Shown here: piece by piece, positions 6,604 through 14,463 of the stretch | How the letters are laid out: each line of letters starts with the position of its first letter | Numbering within the stretch: the stretch's first letter is position 1 | NCBI GenBank assembly: GCA_023229175.1 | Contig: JALNZV010000039.1 | Location: 1-16,255, forward strand | Source: Tissierellaceae bacterium | GTDB taxonomy: Bacteria > Bacillota > Clostridia > Tissierellales > Tissierellaceae | Direction of reading: 5' to 3' | Length of the DNA stretch: 16,255 bases | The notes under the pieces: generated by a model | Databases searched by the model: none | Told to the model about the DNA's origin: nothing | What the model saw: only the letters and a program-made list of their open reading frames with translations | Program-made: the position numbers and the translations under genes

Positions 6604-7957
6604 CCCCTTCCCCTTCATATTGATTTAGTTTATTGTAAAGATGCCTTTCGCTCATGCCCAAAGTCTGTGCAGTTTTACGTTTATTGTTCTGGTAATAATC
6701 CAAGGTGGCTAAAATTAACTTCTTTTCTGCGGATTCTAAAGTATCTCCAACGGAAATGGAAATATTTTCATTGGTAGATACGAATTGTGTATTGGGTATA
6801 ATCTCCTTAGGCAAGTCTTGTATTTCAATGACATTGCCCTCAGCTAAGGCTACAGCCCTCTCTATAATATTTTGAAGTTCCCTTACATTGCCAGGGTAGT
6901 CGTGGTTTTCCAAAATATTAATGGCAGATCTGCTTATTCTAGACACTTCCTTGTTAAAGGATTTACTGTACATATTTATAAAATGTTTTGTAAGGGCAGG
7001 TATATCTTCTTTTCTATATCTAAGGGGTGGGACCTCAATATTTACTACATTGAGGCGAAAGAAAAGGTCTTCCCTAAAGTTTCCACTTTTTATTTCCTCA
7101 GGAAGGTTTAGATTTGTGGCAGCAATAAGCCTGAAATCTACAGGAAAGGATTTTTCACTACCTAAAGGTGTTATGGTTTTCTCTTGGATGACGCGAAGGA
7201 GCTTTGCTTGTAGTTGAATGTCCATATCGCCAATTTCATCTAAGAAGAGAGTTCCACCATGTGCCAATTCAAATTTGCCTTTATACTTGGAGTTGGCACC
7301 AGTAAAAGCACCTTTTTCATATCCGAAGAGTTCGGATTCAAGCAAATTATGGGGGATGGCGGCACAATTAATGATTTCTAAAACCTTTCCCCTCCTTTTT
7401 GAGGTGTTGTGTATGGCTCTGGCTATTAGTTCCTTACCTGTACCAGATTCACCTGATATTAGCACATTAATATCCACGTTTTTTATTCTGTCAATCATCT
7501 TAAAAACTTCGTTCATTGCATTGCTGGAAGATACGAATTTTAAGTCCAGATTGCTTTCGTTGATTTTTCTTGTAAGATCCTCCACTTCATCTGATAAAGA
7601 CTGATATTCAAGGGCTTTATTAATTAAAGAAATTAAACCGTTGATGTCTAAAGGCTTAGTTATATAGTGATAAGCACCTCTTTGTATGGCTTCAATGGAA
7701 TTTTCAATGGAGCCATAGGCGGTCATGGCTATGACCAATACCCTAGGTGCAATTGACTTTATGTTGTTTAGTACGTCAATTCCTCTATAGTCCCCTAAAT
7801 ACTGATCCAGTAGAACTAAGTCAATATTTTTCGTCTCTATTATCTCTAAACCCTCGGGAACATCTGCTGTGACATATACGTTGAAATGATCTTCTAAAGC
7901 AAATCTTAAAGCAGTTAATATGGATATCTCATCGTCAACAACTAAGATATTATGCAT
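6596..7957 (-). CDS. Sigma-54-dependent NtrC-family response regulator
   Basis: This 453-residue regulator has three domains. The receiver domain (1-115) carries Asp8/Asp9, phospho-acceptor Asp51, Thr79 and Lys101. The AAA+ domain (about 140-370) has Walker A GESGTGKE at 169-176, the sigma-54-contacting GAFTGA loop at 216-221, Walker B GGTLFLDE at 234-241 and an arginine-finger region near FREDLFFRL. A C-terminal Fis-type helix-turn-helix lies at about 407-445 (KRKTAQTLGMSERHLYNKL). It should bind an upstream enhancer when phosphorylated and drive open-complex formation. ATG 7957 is chosen because GGGGAGG precedes it and the protein begins MHNILVVDDE; an in-frame ATG at 7975 is the other option. 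The start overlaps the kinase stop by 8 bp (ATGCATAA). The likely target is the sigma-54 promoter at 9714-9730. Confidence 0.93.
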   Translation of the reverse strand: MHNILVVDDEISILTALRFALEDHFNVYVTADVPEGLEIIETKNIDLVLLDQYLGDYRGIDVLNNIKSIAPRVLVIAMTAYGSIENSIEAIQRGAYHYITKPLDINGLISLINKALEYQSLSDEVEDLTRKINESNLDLKFVSSSNAMNEVFKMIDRIKNVDINVLISGESGTGKELIARAIHNTSKRRGKVLEIINCAAIPHNLLESELFGYEKGAFTGANSKYKGKFELAHGGTLFLDEIGDMDIQLQAKLLRVIQEKTITPLGSEKSFPVDFRLIAATNLNLPEEIKSGNFREDLFFRLNVVNIEVPPLRYRKEDIPALTKHFINMYSKSFNKEVSRISRSAINILENHDYPGNVRELQNIIERAVALAEGNVIEIQDLPKEIIPNTQFVSTNENISISVGDTLESAEKKLILATLDYYQNNKRKTAQTLGMSERHLYNKLNQYEGEGEK

Positions 7958-9563
7958 CGTTACCATCCTCCCCAAGTTCTGGCCCTATGGGCATATTTAT
8001 AAGGACAGTTGTCCCTTGATTCAACTGACTAAAAACCTGAATTTCACCTCTATTGTCCCTTACTAACCTATCAGTCACTGACAAGCCAATGCCGTAACTA
8101 TTTTTTTTGGAAGAGTAAAAGGGATCAAATAGCTTATCTTTTTCTTCATCGGGAATTCCAATGCCATCGTCTTTTATGCTAATGGAAACGCTTGAAAAGT
8201 AAACATTTCCTTCAATCCAAATTTGCCCCGTAGATTCGATGGCATCGATGCTATTTAAGATTATATTTATTAATATTTGTTTCATTTGGGATTCATCTGC
8301 GTAGAAAAACACGTCAACATTTCTCAAAGAAACTACGATTTTTTTCTCATTTAATTTTTGCTTTAATAGGGTTAGTATGTCAGACAACAGTTCATTAAGT
8401 GAGATTTTTCTAGGATTAGGGTTTTTTGGTTTGGAATAATCCAGCATGGTCTCCACTAAATCATTTAATCTGCTGATTTCCCTAGGTACTATTTTAATCA
8501 ACTCGTCCCTGAAGCTTTTATCCTCGTATTTTAAGGGCAGTAAATCCACAAAGGCCTTGATAGATGTCAAAGGATTTCTAAGTTCATGGGCAATTCCAGC
8601 AGATAATTTCCCTAGGGCCTGCATTTTATCGTTGTGCATTATCATATTATTTAATTTAATAACCTCTTTGGTCTGTATCTCCACTTCTTTTTTAAGGGTT
8701 TTGTTCCAGTAATAAATGATAAAGATGGAAACTATGGAAATTGATAAAGCGATTAAGGATACATAAAGTAGTTTTCTCCACCTTAGATTGATGTCTGGAA
8801 TCGTTTCGCCGAACCATTTTTCGAAGATTTTGTCGTAGGTACCATTTTCCTTAATAGCCCTTAAACCAGAATTTAGTAAATGCAATAGTTCATCATTGCC
8901 CCTTTGGACGGCAATACAATACTTTGTAGGATAAAGTTGTTCACCTACTATTTTTACTGTATTTGTCAATCCAAAACTCTGCACATAGTAAATACCAGTT
9001 AATCTGTTTCCTACATATGCATCTACTTCACCAGTTATCAAAGATTGGAGGGCATCTTTTTGATTTATCTTTTCTGTAACGTCGATGCCTTGTACTGCAG
9101 AAACAATTTCACTTGTGACATCTTCTGATTGAATAGCAATCTTTTTACCTATAAGGTCGTCAAGGCTAGAAATGTTTTCTGTGCTGCGGAGCACAAATAT
9201 ACTTTGAGAATTCATCACTATTTCATCGGTAAAGTCGTAAGTTTTTTCCCGCTCAGGTGTAATGGTCATGCCCTGAACCGCATCTATTTCACCTTTTTTC
9301 AACAAATCCATAGTATCTTCCCAGCTATTTGACACCAAGTCAATTTCGATTCCTAGCTCAATGGCAATAGCCCTGATGATATCCACATTAAATCCCCTAA
9401 AATTATCGTTATCGTCTATAAATTCATAGGGGGGATAATTGTTATCGCCGCTTACCCTTATAGGTCTTTTATAAAATTCTTCGGAAAAAGACATGGTGGG
9501 AATAAAAAGATAACTAATTAAGCAAAAGATTAATAAACTAAACAGCAGATTTTTAAGTTTCAT
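7950..9563 (-). CDS. Membrane sensor histidine kinase with SBP_bac_3 extracytoplasmic domain
   Basis: The 537-residue kinase has an N-terminal signal/anchor (about 3-22) and an extracellular periplasmic-binding-type (family 3, venus-flytrap) domain at about 35-255 with PPYEF at 44-48, RGFNVDI and the ligand-type arginine in TPERE (Arg105). One membrane helix follows at about 264-287, then a HisKA domain with phospho-acceptor His326 in AGIAHELRNPL, and an HATPase with N-box Asn437, DDGIGI at 465-470 and GIGL at 491-494. It probably binds an amino-acid-like solute and phosphorylates the regulator encoded immediately downstream. In the binding domain, Asn186 (DAYVGN) occupies the place where free amino-acid binding proteins usually have Asp. 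ATG 9563 follows AGAGGTG. Confidence 0.92.
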   Translation of the reverse strand: MKLKNLLFSLLIFCLISYLFIPTMSFSEEFYKRPIRVSGDNNYPPYEFIDDNDNFRGFNVDIIRAIAIELGIEIDLVSNSWEDTMDLLKKGEIDAVQGMTITPEREKTYDFTDEIVMNSQSIFVLRSTENISSLDDLIGKKIAIQSEDVTSEIVSAVQGIDVTEKINQKDALQSLITGEVDAYVGNRLTGIYYVQSFGLTNTVKIVGEQLYPTKYCIAVQRGNDELLHLLNSGLRAIKENGTYDKIFEKWFGETIPDINLRWRKLLYVSLIALSISIVSIFIIYYWNKTLKKEVEIQTKEVIKLNNMIMHNDKMQALGKLSAGIAHELRNPLTSIKAFVDLLPLKYEDKSFRDELIKIVPREISRLNDLVETMLDYSKPKNPNPRKISLNELLSDILTLLKQKLNEKKIVVSLRNVDVFFYADESQMKQILINIILNSIDAIESTGQIWIEGNVYFSSVSISIKDDGIGIPDEEKDKLFDPFYSSKKNSYGIGLSVTDRLVRDNRGEIQVFSQLNQGTTVLINMPIGPELGEDGNDA

Positions 9564-9593
9564 AGGGCACCTCTATATTTATCTAATAATTTA

Positions 9594-9602
9594 ATTATAG
9601 CA
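9594..9602 (-). promoter_or_regulatory. Extended -10 promoter for the sensor kinase/regulator pair
   Basis: Read on the minus strand, TGCTATAAT is a perfect TATAAT with an upstream TGN extension, about 31 bp before the kinase ATG. No good -35 hexamer sits 16-18 bp upstream, which is typical of extended -10 promoters. The palindrome CACATATGTG (9601-9610) abuts it and could modulate it. Confidence 0.55.
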
Positions 9603-9610
9603 CATATGTG
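9601..9610. repeat. Short palindrome CACATATGTG
   Basis: A perfect 10-bp palindrome overlaps the upstream edge of the minus-strand promoter and lies 9 bp from the larger inverted repeat. Its function is unknown; it could be an operator half of the same regulatory region or coincidence in AT-rich DNA. Confidence 0.35.
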
Positions 9611-9619
9611 AAAAAAATT

Positions 9620-9646
9620 CATACTATGAAATAATTTCATAGTATG
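9620..9646. promoter_or_regulatory. Perfect 12+12 bp inverted repeat, candidate enhancer for the sigma-54 activator
   Basis: CATACTATGAAA and TTTCATAGTATG are perfect inverted arms separated by TAA. The centre lies about 108 bp upstream of the predicted liv transcription start, the usual distance for an NtrC-family upstream activator sequence. A weaker TGAAATA...TATTTTCA copy occurs at 9672-9691. There is no T-tract, so it is not a terminator. Binding by the adjacent response regulator is inferred from position and symmetry. Confidence 0.65.
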
Positions 9647-9713
9647 GTTTTAGATCTAAGCAGAAAATTGTTGAAATATGGGGTATTTTCACGATTTATC
9701 ACCGAAAGTATTG

Positions 9714-9730
9714 TTGGCACGATAGTTGCA
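9714..9730 (+). promoter_or_regulatory. Sigma-54 (-24/-12) promoter of the liv operon
   Basis: TTGGCAC, five bases, then TTGCA matches the sigma-54 consensus, with GG at 9716-9717 and GC at 9728-9729 separated by exactly ten bases. Initiation is predicted near 9741, giving a leader of about 60 nt before livK. The presence of a sigma-54 activator gene in the divergent operon supports it. Confidence 0.9.
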
Positions 9731-9801
9731 ATAATATATGGCGATGGGATTTGTAACGTATTAAACTAATCTAAACTTTAAAAGAATAAAGGAGGATATT
9801 T

Positions 9802-10935
9802 ATGAAAAGAAAGGCGTTACTATCAGTTTTGTTGGTACTAATTATTATTGCAGCAACAGCATGTAATGGAGGTGGAGATTCTGCATCTGAAATATTTATA
9901 GCATCTGCTAACCCTATGACAGGTGATTCTGCACAATTTGGCGATATGAAAGTAAAGGCCATAGAACTAGCATTAGATGAGATAAACGAAGAAGGGGGAA
10001 TAGATGGTAAAAATGTTAAGCTAATCGTAGGAGATGATACAGGAAATCCTAAGGAGGCCCCCAACGTGGCACAAAAATTTGCAGGTGACGATAAGATTTT
10101 GGCAGTCATTGGTCATTGGAACAGTTCATGTACTTTGGCAGCTAGGGGAATTTACGAAGCTGCAAGCTTGCCAGTAATCACTGACTCCGTCAACAAGCAA
10201 ATAACCGATGGTACGACTCCACATATGTATAGAATTTCATTGACCGATACAACCCAAGCATATAATCTAGCTCAATATGCATTTAACAAGCTTGGCAAGA
10301 AGAACGCAGCAATCCTGTTTACAGCCAATGATTTCGGTACAGGATTAAAGAATGACTTTACCGACGAGTTTGAAAGATTAGGCGGTACAATAGTGGCATC
10401 AGAGACATACTTTGAAGGGCAATCAAAGGATTTTAGTCCCCAGTTGACGAAGATAAAAGGACAAAATCCAGATGTAATCTTTATTGCAGGATACTATGTA
10501 GAGACTGCATTGATTGCACAGCAGGCAGGTCCCATTGGACTAGACGTACCTATGATTGGAACAGAGGGAATTAGCTCTGAAGAGTTAATCAAGCTAGGTG
10601 GAGATGCCGTAGAAGGTATCAGATTTGCAGCATTCTTCCATCCAGAAGTGGAGTTTCCAGGGACAAAGGAATTTGTAGAGGCATTTAGGTCAAAGTACAA
10701 CAAAGAACCTGACAACTATGCAGCCCTTGCATATGACTCTACTAAGCTTATACTGGAAGGAATTAAACAAAATGGAGCCACTAGAGATGGTATCACAAGC
10801 TATTTGAACGATGTAGAAGATTTCCCAGGAGTCGCGGGACCAATATCATTTGTAGACAATGACGTAACTAGAAATATTCTAATACTTGAGGTTAAAAACG
10901 GAAAAATTGATTTAGCTGATATCCAGCTTGATTAA
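9802..10935 (+). CDS. livK: Branched-chain amino-acid-type ABC transporter substrate-binding lipoprotein
   Basis: This 377-residue protein begins with a lipoprotein signal peptide whose probable lipidated cysteine is Cys21 (ATAC), followed by a Gly/Ser-rich linker and a family-6 periplasmic binding fold. Typical segments are NPMTGDSAQFG near 34-44, GGIDGKNVKLIVGDD, and IGHWNSS, where the ligand-contacting Ser/Thr residues usually sit. It captures substrate outside the membrane for LivHMGF. Leucine/isoleucine/valine are the default substrates of the family, but members also bind amides, urea or aromatics, so specificity is open. ATG 9802 follows AAAGGAGGAT. It is the first gene after the sigma-54 promoter and is separated from livH by a stem-loop. 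Confidence 0.9.
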   Translation: MKRKALLSVLLVLIIIAATACNGGGDSASEIFIASANPMTGDSAQFGDMKVKAIELALDEINEEGGIDGKNVKLIVGDDTGNPKEAPNVAQKFAGDDKILAVIGHWNSSCTLAARGIYEAASLPVITDSVNKQITDGTTPHMYRISLTDTTQAYNLAQYAFNKLGKKNAAILFTANDFGTGLKNDFTDEFERLGGTIVASETYFEGQSKDFSPQLTKIKGQNPDVIFIAGYYVETALIAQQAGPIGLDVPMIGTEGISSEELIKLGGDAVEGIRFAAFFHPEVEFPGTKEFVEAFRSKYNKEPDNYAALAYDSTKLILEGIKQNGATRDGITSYLNDVEDFPGVAGPISFVDNDVTRNILILEVKNGKIDLADIQLD

Positions 10936-10936
10936 A

Positions 10937-10962
10937 CTATGGGGGCCTTTATGGCCCCATAG
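10937..10962 (+). other. Intercistronic stem-loop between livK and livH
   Basis: CTATGGGG(G)CC pairs with GGCCCCATAG around a 5-nt loop, with one bulged G. It starts 2 bp after the livK stop and lacks a following U-run, so it is unlikely to end transcription fully. Such structures after binding-protein genes commonly protect the 3' end of the upstream message and raise binding-protein output relative to the permease; that role is inferred. Confidence 0.65.
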
Positions 10963-10986
10963 AATTATATAAGGAGTGTGATCCAT

Positions 10987-11859
10987 ATGTTTATGGAACA
11001 GTTAAGCAATGGAATAGCTTTGGGCAGTATATATGCCTTGACCGCCATTGGTTTTACAATGGTTTATGGCATAATTCGACTAATTAATTTCGCCCATGGG
11101 GATTTATATATGATAGGTGCATTTTTGACATATACTGGGCTTACATTATTCAATATGCCAATTGTTCCATCATTTTTGTTTGGTATGGTGGGAGCTGCAG
11201 CATTTGGAATAGCAATTGCAAAGTTCGCTTATAGCCCAGTTTTCAAGGCTCCAAGAATCAACTTATTTTTGTCTGCAATTGGAATAGCAATTTTTTTGGA
11301 GAACTTTGCCATGCTGATTTGGGGACCAGAGACACAATCATTTCCAAGTGTGATAAATAATAAAGTGTATAGCTTTATTGGCATCAGAATAAGCTCTCTC
11401 CAGCTAATTATATTAGGTTCAACTATTGTGTTAGTTGGGATATTAACTTATGTAGTTCAATATACGAAACTAGGCAGAGCCATGAGATGTGTTTCACAGG
11501 ATATGGACGTTTCAAAACTAATGGGGATTAATACTGACAGAATAGTGTATTTGACATTTGCATTGGGTTCGGGATTGGGGGCAGCAGCAGGTACATTAGT
11601 AGGCATGTATTATAAGGCAGTATATCCTATGATGGGATTTGTACCTGGATTAAAGGCATTTATAGCCGCTGTAATCGGGGGAATAGGTAGCATTCCAGGG
11701 GCAATGCTTGGAGGATTAATTATGGGCATTTCGGAAAGTCTGGGAGCAGCATATATATCATCGGGATACAGGGATGCCATAGCTTTCATAATTTTAATAA
11801 TAATTTTACTCCTGAAACCAGAAGGCCTATTGGGGAAAGGCATAAAAGAAAAAATATAG
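10987..11859 (+). CDS. livH: Branched-chain amino acid ABC transporter permease LivH
   Basis: This 290-residue integral membrane protein has about eight hydrophobic helices. The LivH-type motif NFAHGD is at 34-39, the cytoplasmic ATPase-coupling loop (GRAMRCVSQD... to GIN) at about 163-182, and the conserved AVIGGIGSIPGAMLGG at 228-243. It pairs with LivM to form the transmembrane channel. ATG 10987 has AAGGAG ten bases upstream; an in-frame GTG at 10978 lies almost on top of that site and is unlikely. The stop codon overlaps the livM ribosome-binding site. Confidence 0.92.
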   Translation: MFMEQLSNGIALGSIYALTAIGFTMVYGIIRLINFAHGDLYMIGAFLTYTGLTLFNMPIVPSFLFGMVGAAAFGIAIAKFAYSPVFKAPRINLFLSAIGIAIFLENFAMLIWGPETQSFPSVINNKVYSFIGIRISSLQLIILGSTIVLVGILTYVVQYTKLGRAMRCVSQDMDVSKLMGINTDRIVYLTFALGSGLGAAAGTLVGMYYKAVYPMMGFVPGLKAFIAAVIGGIGSIPGAMLGGLIMGISESLGAAYISSGYRDAIAFIILIIILLLKPEGLLGKGIKEKI

Positions 11860-11871
11860 GAGGTGGTATGT

Positions 11872-12954
11872 ATGAGCAAGATTATAAAAGTTCTATTAAA
11901 CTTAGCTTTATATTCGGGAATATTATATATAGGAATTATTATACTGTCGAAAGTATTTGATATTGGTACGAAAAGATTTCTTGTTTTCGACGAGAAAAAG
12001 AAAAAGGTAGCTTCAATAGGATTTCTAATATTTACAGGATTGATTCCAGTTTTTTTGTCAAAAAACACTTATGCACTTCGAACTAGCATATTAGTATTGA
12101 TATATATAGTTTTAGCCCTAAGTTTGAATTTTGTGCTAGGATTTGCAGGACAACTTTCCATGGGCCATGCCGCCTTTTATGCAGTAGGAGCATATACTAC
12201 TGCCATACTGACAGTAAACTACAATGTGCCATTTTGGATTTCACTAATATTTAGTGCATTGGTGGCGGCAATCTTTGGTTTATTACTAGGTATACCTACA
12301 CTGAGACTAAAAGGAGACTATCTAGCCATAACCACCATAGGATTTGGAGAGATTTTAAGGTTGATTTTAATAAATTGGACCTCGTTTACAAGGGGACCTG
12401 CTGGAATTCCAGGTATTCCATCTCCAACTATATTTGGATATACCATAAATACAAATACGGGATACTTCTATATCTTATATATATTAGCTTTGATTACAAT
12501 TTTCATCTCTCATAGGCTATTAAATTCAAGGTTAGGTAGGGGATTAATAGCAATAAAGGATGATGAGGTGGCTGCGGAAGCAATGGGGATAAACCCAACA
12601 TTTTTAAAAATACTGGCATTTGTCCTCGGTGCAGCAATAGCGGGAATAGTAGGAGGAATATTTGCCTCTTTCATCCACTATGTAAATCCAGATAACTTTA
12701 CCTATATGGAGTCCGTAGTCATTTTAACCATGGTGGTCTTGGGCGGAGTAGGCAGCATACCAGGTGTAATTGTAGGGGCTACAGTACTAGCTATATTGCC
12801 AGAGGCATTGAGAGGCATTTCTACTTATAGATATGCAATTTATGGAATCTTGTTGGCAATGATGATGATAGTAAGACCCCAGGGAATTATTAGTATGGCA
12901 AGTCTAAAGGGAGGTGGAGGAAATGAAAATTCTAGAAGCCAATCAAGTAACTAA
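11872..12954 (+). CDS. livM: Branched-chain amino acid ABC transporter permease LivM
   Basis: The 360-residue membrane protein shows the LivM signature GQLSMGHAAF at 93-102 and an ATPase-coupling loop at about 222-241 (GRGLIAIKDDEVAAEAMGIN). An N-terminal extension of about 65 residues contains hydrophobic segments at about 6-28 and 47-63 and a lysine-rich linker before the core. ATG 11872 is preferred, with AGGAGGT 7 bases upstream; a GTG at 11863 lies inside that site. Its 3' end overlaps livG by 32 bp. The hydrophilic, Gly/Asn/Ser-rich tail is encoded by the overlap, which doubles as the livG ribosome-binding region. Confidence 0.91.
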   Translation: MSKIIKVLLNLALYSGILYIGIIILSKVFDIGTKRFLVFDEKKKKVASIGFLIFTGLIPVFLSKNTYALRTSILVLIYIVLALSLNFVLGFAGQLSMGHAAFYAVGAYTTAILTVNYNVPFWISLIFSALVAAIFGLLLGIPTLRLKGDYLAITTIGFGEILRLILINWTSFTRGPAGIPGIPSPTIFGYTINTNTGYFYILYILALITIFISHRLLNSRLGRGLIAIKDDEVAAEAMGINPTFLKILAFVLGAAIAGIVGGIFASFIHYVNPDNFTYMESVVILTMVVLGGVGSIPGVIVGATVLAILPEALRGISTYRYAIYGILLAMMMIVRPQGIISMASLKGGGGNENSRSQSSN

Positions 12955-13690
12955 AGCATTTGGAGGGCTAGTTGCGGTAAATAATGTGGATTTTCATATT
13001 AATGAGGGGGAAATAGTAAGCTTGATAGGTCCCAATGGAGCGGGTAAAACCACATTTTTCAACGTAGTTACTGGAATATATCCACCGACCTCGGGAGAGG
13101 TAAGATTTCTAGGAGAAACCATAAAGAAGTCTAGGCCCTCTGAAATCACGAAACTTGGCATAGGAAGAACTTTTCAAAACATTAGACTATTTAGCAGTAT
13201 GACTGTCCTTGAAAATGTTATGGTTGGACAATATTGCAGGACTACATCAAACCTTTTGGCAACCATATTGAAAACTCCAAAACTAATAAGAGAGGAAAAA
13301 GAAGTCGAAAAAAAGGTCATGGGCATATTAGATTTTTTAGAGCTTACTCATCTAAAAGATGAAATTGCTGTAAGTTTGCCCTATGGATATCAAAGGAGAG
13401 TTGAAGTTGCAAGGGCGTTGGCAACGGATCCCACCCTTCTATTATTGGACGAACCAGCAGCGGGCATGAATACCGGTGAAAAAATTGAAATGACAAATTT
13501 AATAAAAAAGATTCGCGACCAGGGATATACGATTTTAGTCATTGAGCACGATATGAAACTTGTGATGGGCATCTCCGACAGGATATACGTCTTGGAATAT
13601 GGAAATAAAATAGCAGAAGGGCTGCCAAAGGAGATACAAAACAATGAAAAAGTCATAGCAGCTTACCTTGGCAAAGGAGGTAATGAATAA
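12923..13690 (+). CDS. livG: Branched-chain amino acid ABC transporter ATP-binding protein LivG
   Basis: This 255-residue ABC ATPase has Walker A GPNGAGKTT at 36-44, Q-loop near RTFQNIRLF, the LivG-type degenerate signature LPYGYQRR at 152-159, Walker B LLLLDEP at 172-178 and the switch histidine in VIEHDM. With LivF it powers the importer. ATG 12923 lies 8 bases after GGGAGG; a GTG at 12914 overlaps that site. The stop codon overlaps the livF start by one base (TAATG). Confidence 0.93.
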   Translation: MKILEANQVTKAFGGLVAVNNVDFHINEGEIVSLIGPNGAGKTTFFNVVTGIYPPTSGEVRFLGETIKKSRPSEITKLGIGRTFQNIRLFSSMTVLENVMVGQYCRTTSNLLATILKTPKLIREEKEVEKKVMGILDFLELTHLKDEIAVSLPYGYQRRVEVARALATDPTLLLLDEPAAGMNTGEKIEMTNLIKKIRDQGYTILVIEHDMKLVMGISDRIYVLEYGNKIAEGLPKEIQNNEKVIAAYLGKGGNE

Positions 13691-14397
13691 TGCTAAAAGT
13701 CAAAGATTTGCATGTGTATTATGGTGGAATTCACGCCCTAAAGGGATTAAATTTTCAAATAGAAAAAGGAGAAATAATTACATTAATTGGCAGCAATGGA
13801 GCAGGGAAGACAAGTACACTAAGGGCAATATCTAATTTAATTAAATCTAAAGGCAGTATAAAATACAAGGATCAAGAGATAAACGATTTAAATGCAGAAA
13901 AGATTGTCGGCATGAGGCTAATACAAGTACCTGAAGGTAGGAGAATATTCACAGCTCTTTCAGTAGAGGAAAATCTACTAATGGGGGCTTATTTAAGAAA
14001 AGACAACGAAAAGATAGAAGAGGATCTTCAATATGTTTATAAGTTATTTCCCAGATTAAAGGAGAGAACAAAACAGTATGGAGGAACATTGAGCGGAGGA
14101 GAGCAACAAATGCTTGCAATTGGTAGGGCATTGATGTCGGCACCAGAACTATTGATGTTAGACGAACCTTCCATGGGACTTGCACCCATAGTAATAGAGG
14201 AAATCTTCCAAGCGATTAAAGAAATAAATCAAGAAAATGGGCTTACAGTTTTACTGGTAGAACAAAATGCCAATATTGCACTGCAAACTGCCCATAGGGG
14301 ATATGTAATAGAAACAGGTGAAATACTGTTTACAGGAAATGCTAAGGATTTGCTACATGACGATAGAGTAAGAAAAGCGTATTTAGGTGAGGAATAA
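13690..14397 (+). CDS. livF: Branched-chain amino acid ABC transporter ATP-binding protein LivF
   Basis: This 235-residue ABC ATPase has Walker A GSNGAGKT at 34-41, the Q-loop at about 79-80 followed by VPEGRRIF, a canonical LSGGEQQ signature at 134-140 and Walker B LLMLDEP at 154-160, all typical of LivF. It forms the nucleotide-binding pair with LivG. AAGGAGG at 13674-13680 precedes the ATG by 9 bases, inside the end of livG, so the two are translationally coupled. It is the last gene of the operon. Confidence 0.93.
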   Translation: MLKVKDLHVYYGGIHALKGLNFQIEKGEIITLIGSNGAGKTSTLRAISNLIKSKGSIKYKDQEINDLNAEKIVGMRLIQVPEGRRIFTALSVEENLLMGAYLRKDNEKIEEDLQYVYKLFPRLKERTKQYGGTLSGGEQQMLAIGRALMSAPELLMLDEPSMGLAPIVIEEIFQAIKEINQENGLTVLLVEQNANIALQTAHRGYVIETGEILFTGNAKDLLHDDRVRKAYLGEE

Positions 14398-14428
14398 ATA
14401 TTGTATATTTCCAAATCATTATCAATAC

Positions 14429-14456
14429 GGGCCTCTGATAATCAGGGCCCTATTTT
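14429..14456 (+). terminator. Terminator of the liv operon
   Basis: A GC-rich hairpin (GGGCC-CTGA paired with TCAG-GGCCC, one bulged T, 3-nt loop) is followed by TATTTT. It lies 31 bp after the livF stop and just beyond the end of the convergent cyclase gene. The reverse strand has no good T-run, so it mainly serves the liv operon. Confidence 0.8.
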
Positions 14457-14463
14457 AGTACAA

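Noticed and set aside
7218..7604. Plus-strand open frame of 128 codons opposite the sigma-54 regulator
   Set aside because: It is antisense to the conserved AAA+ Walker A/B region and has no recognisable protein motif.
9620..9646. The 12+12 bp inverted repeat as a transcription terminator
   Set aside because: Both flanking genes are transcribed away from it and no T-tract follows on either strand, so a protein-binding site fits better.
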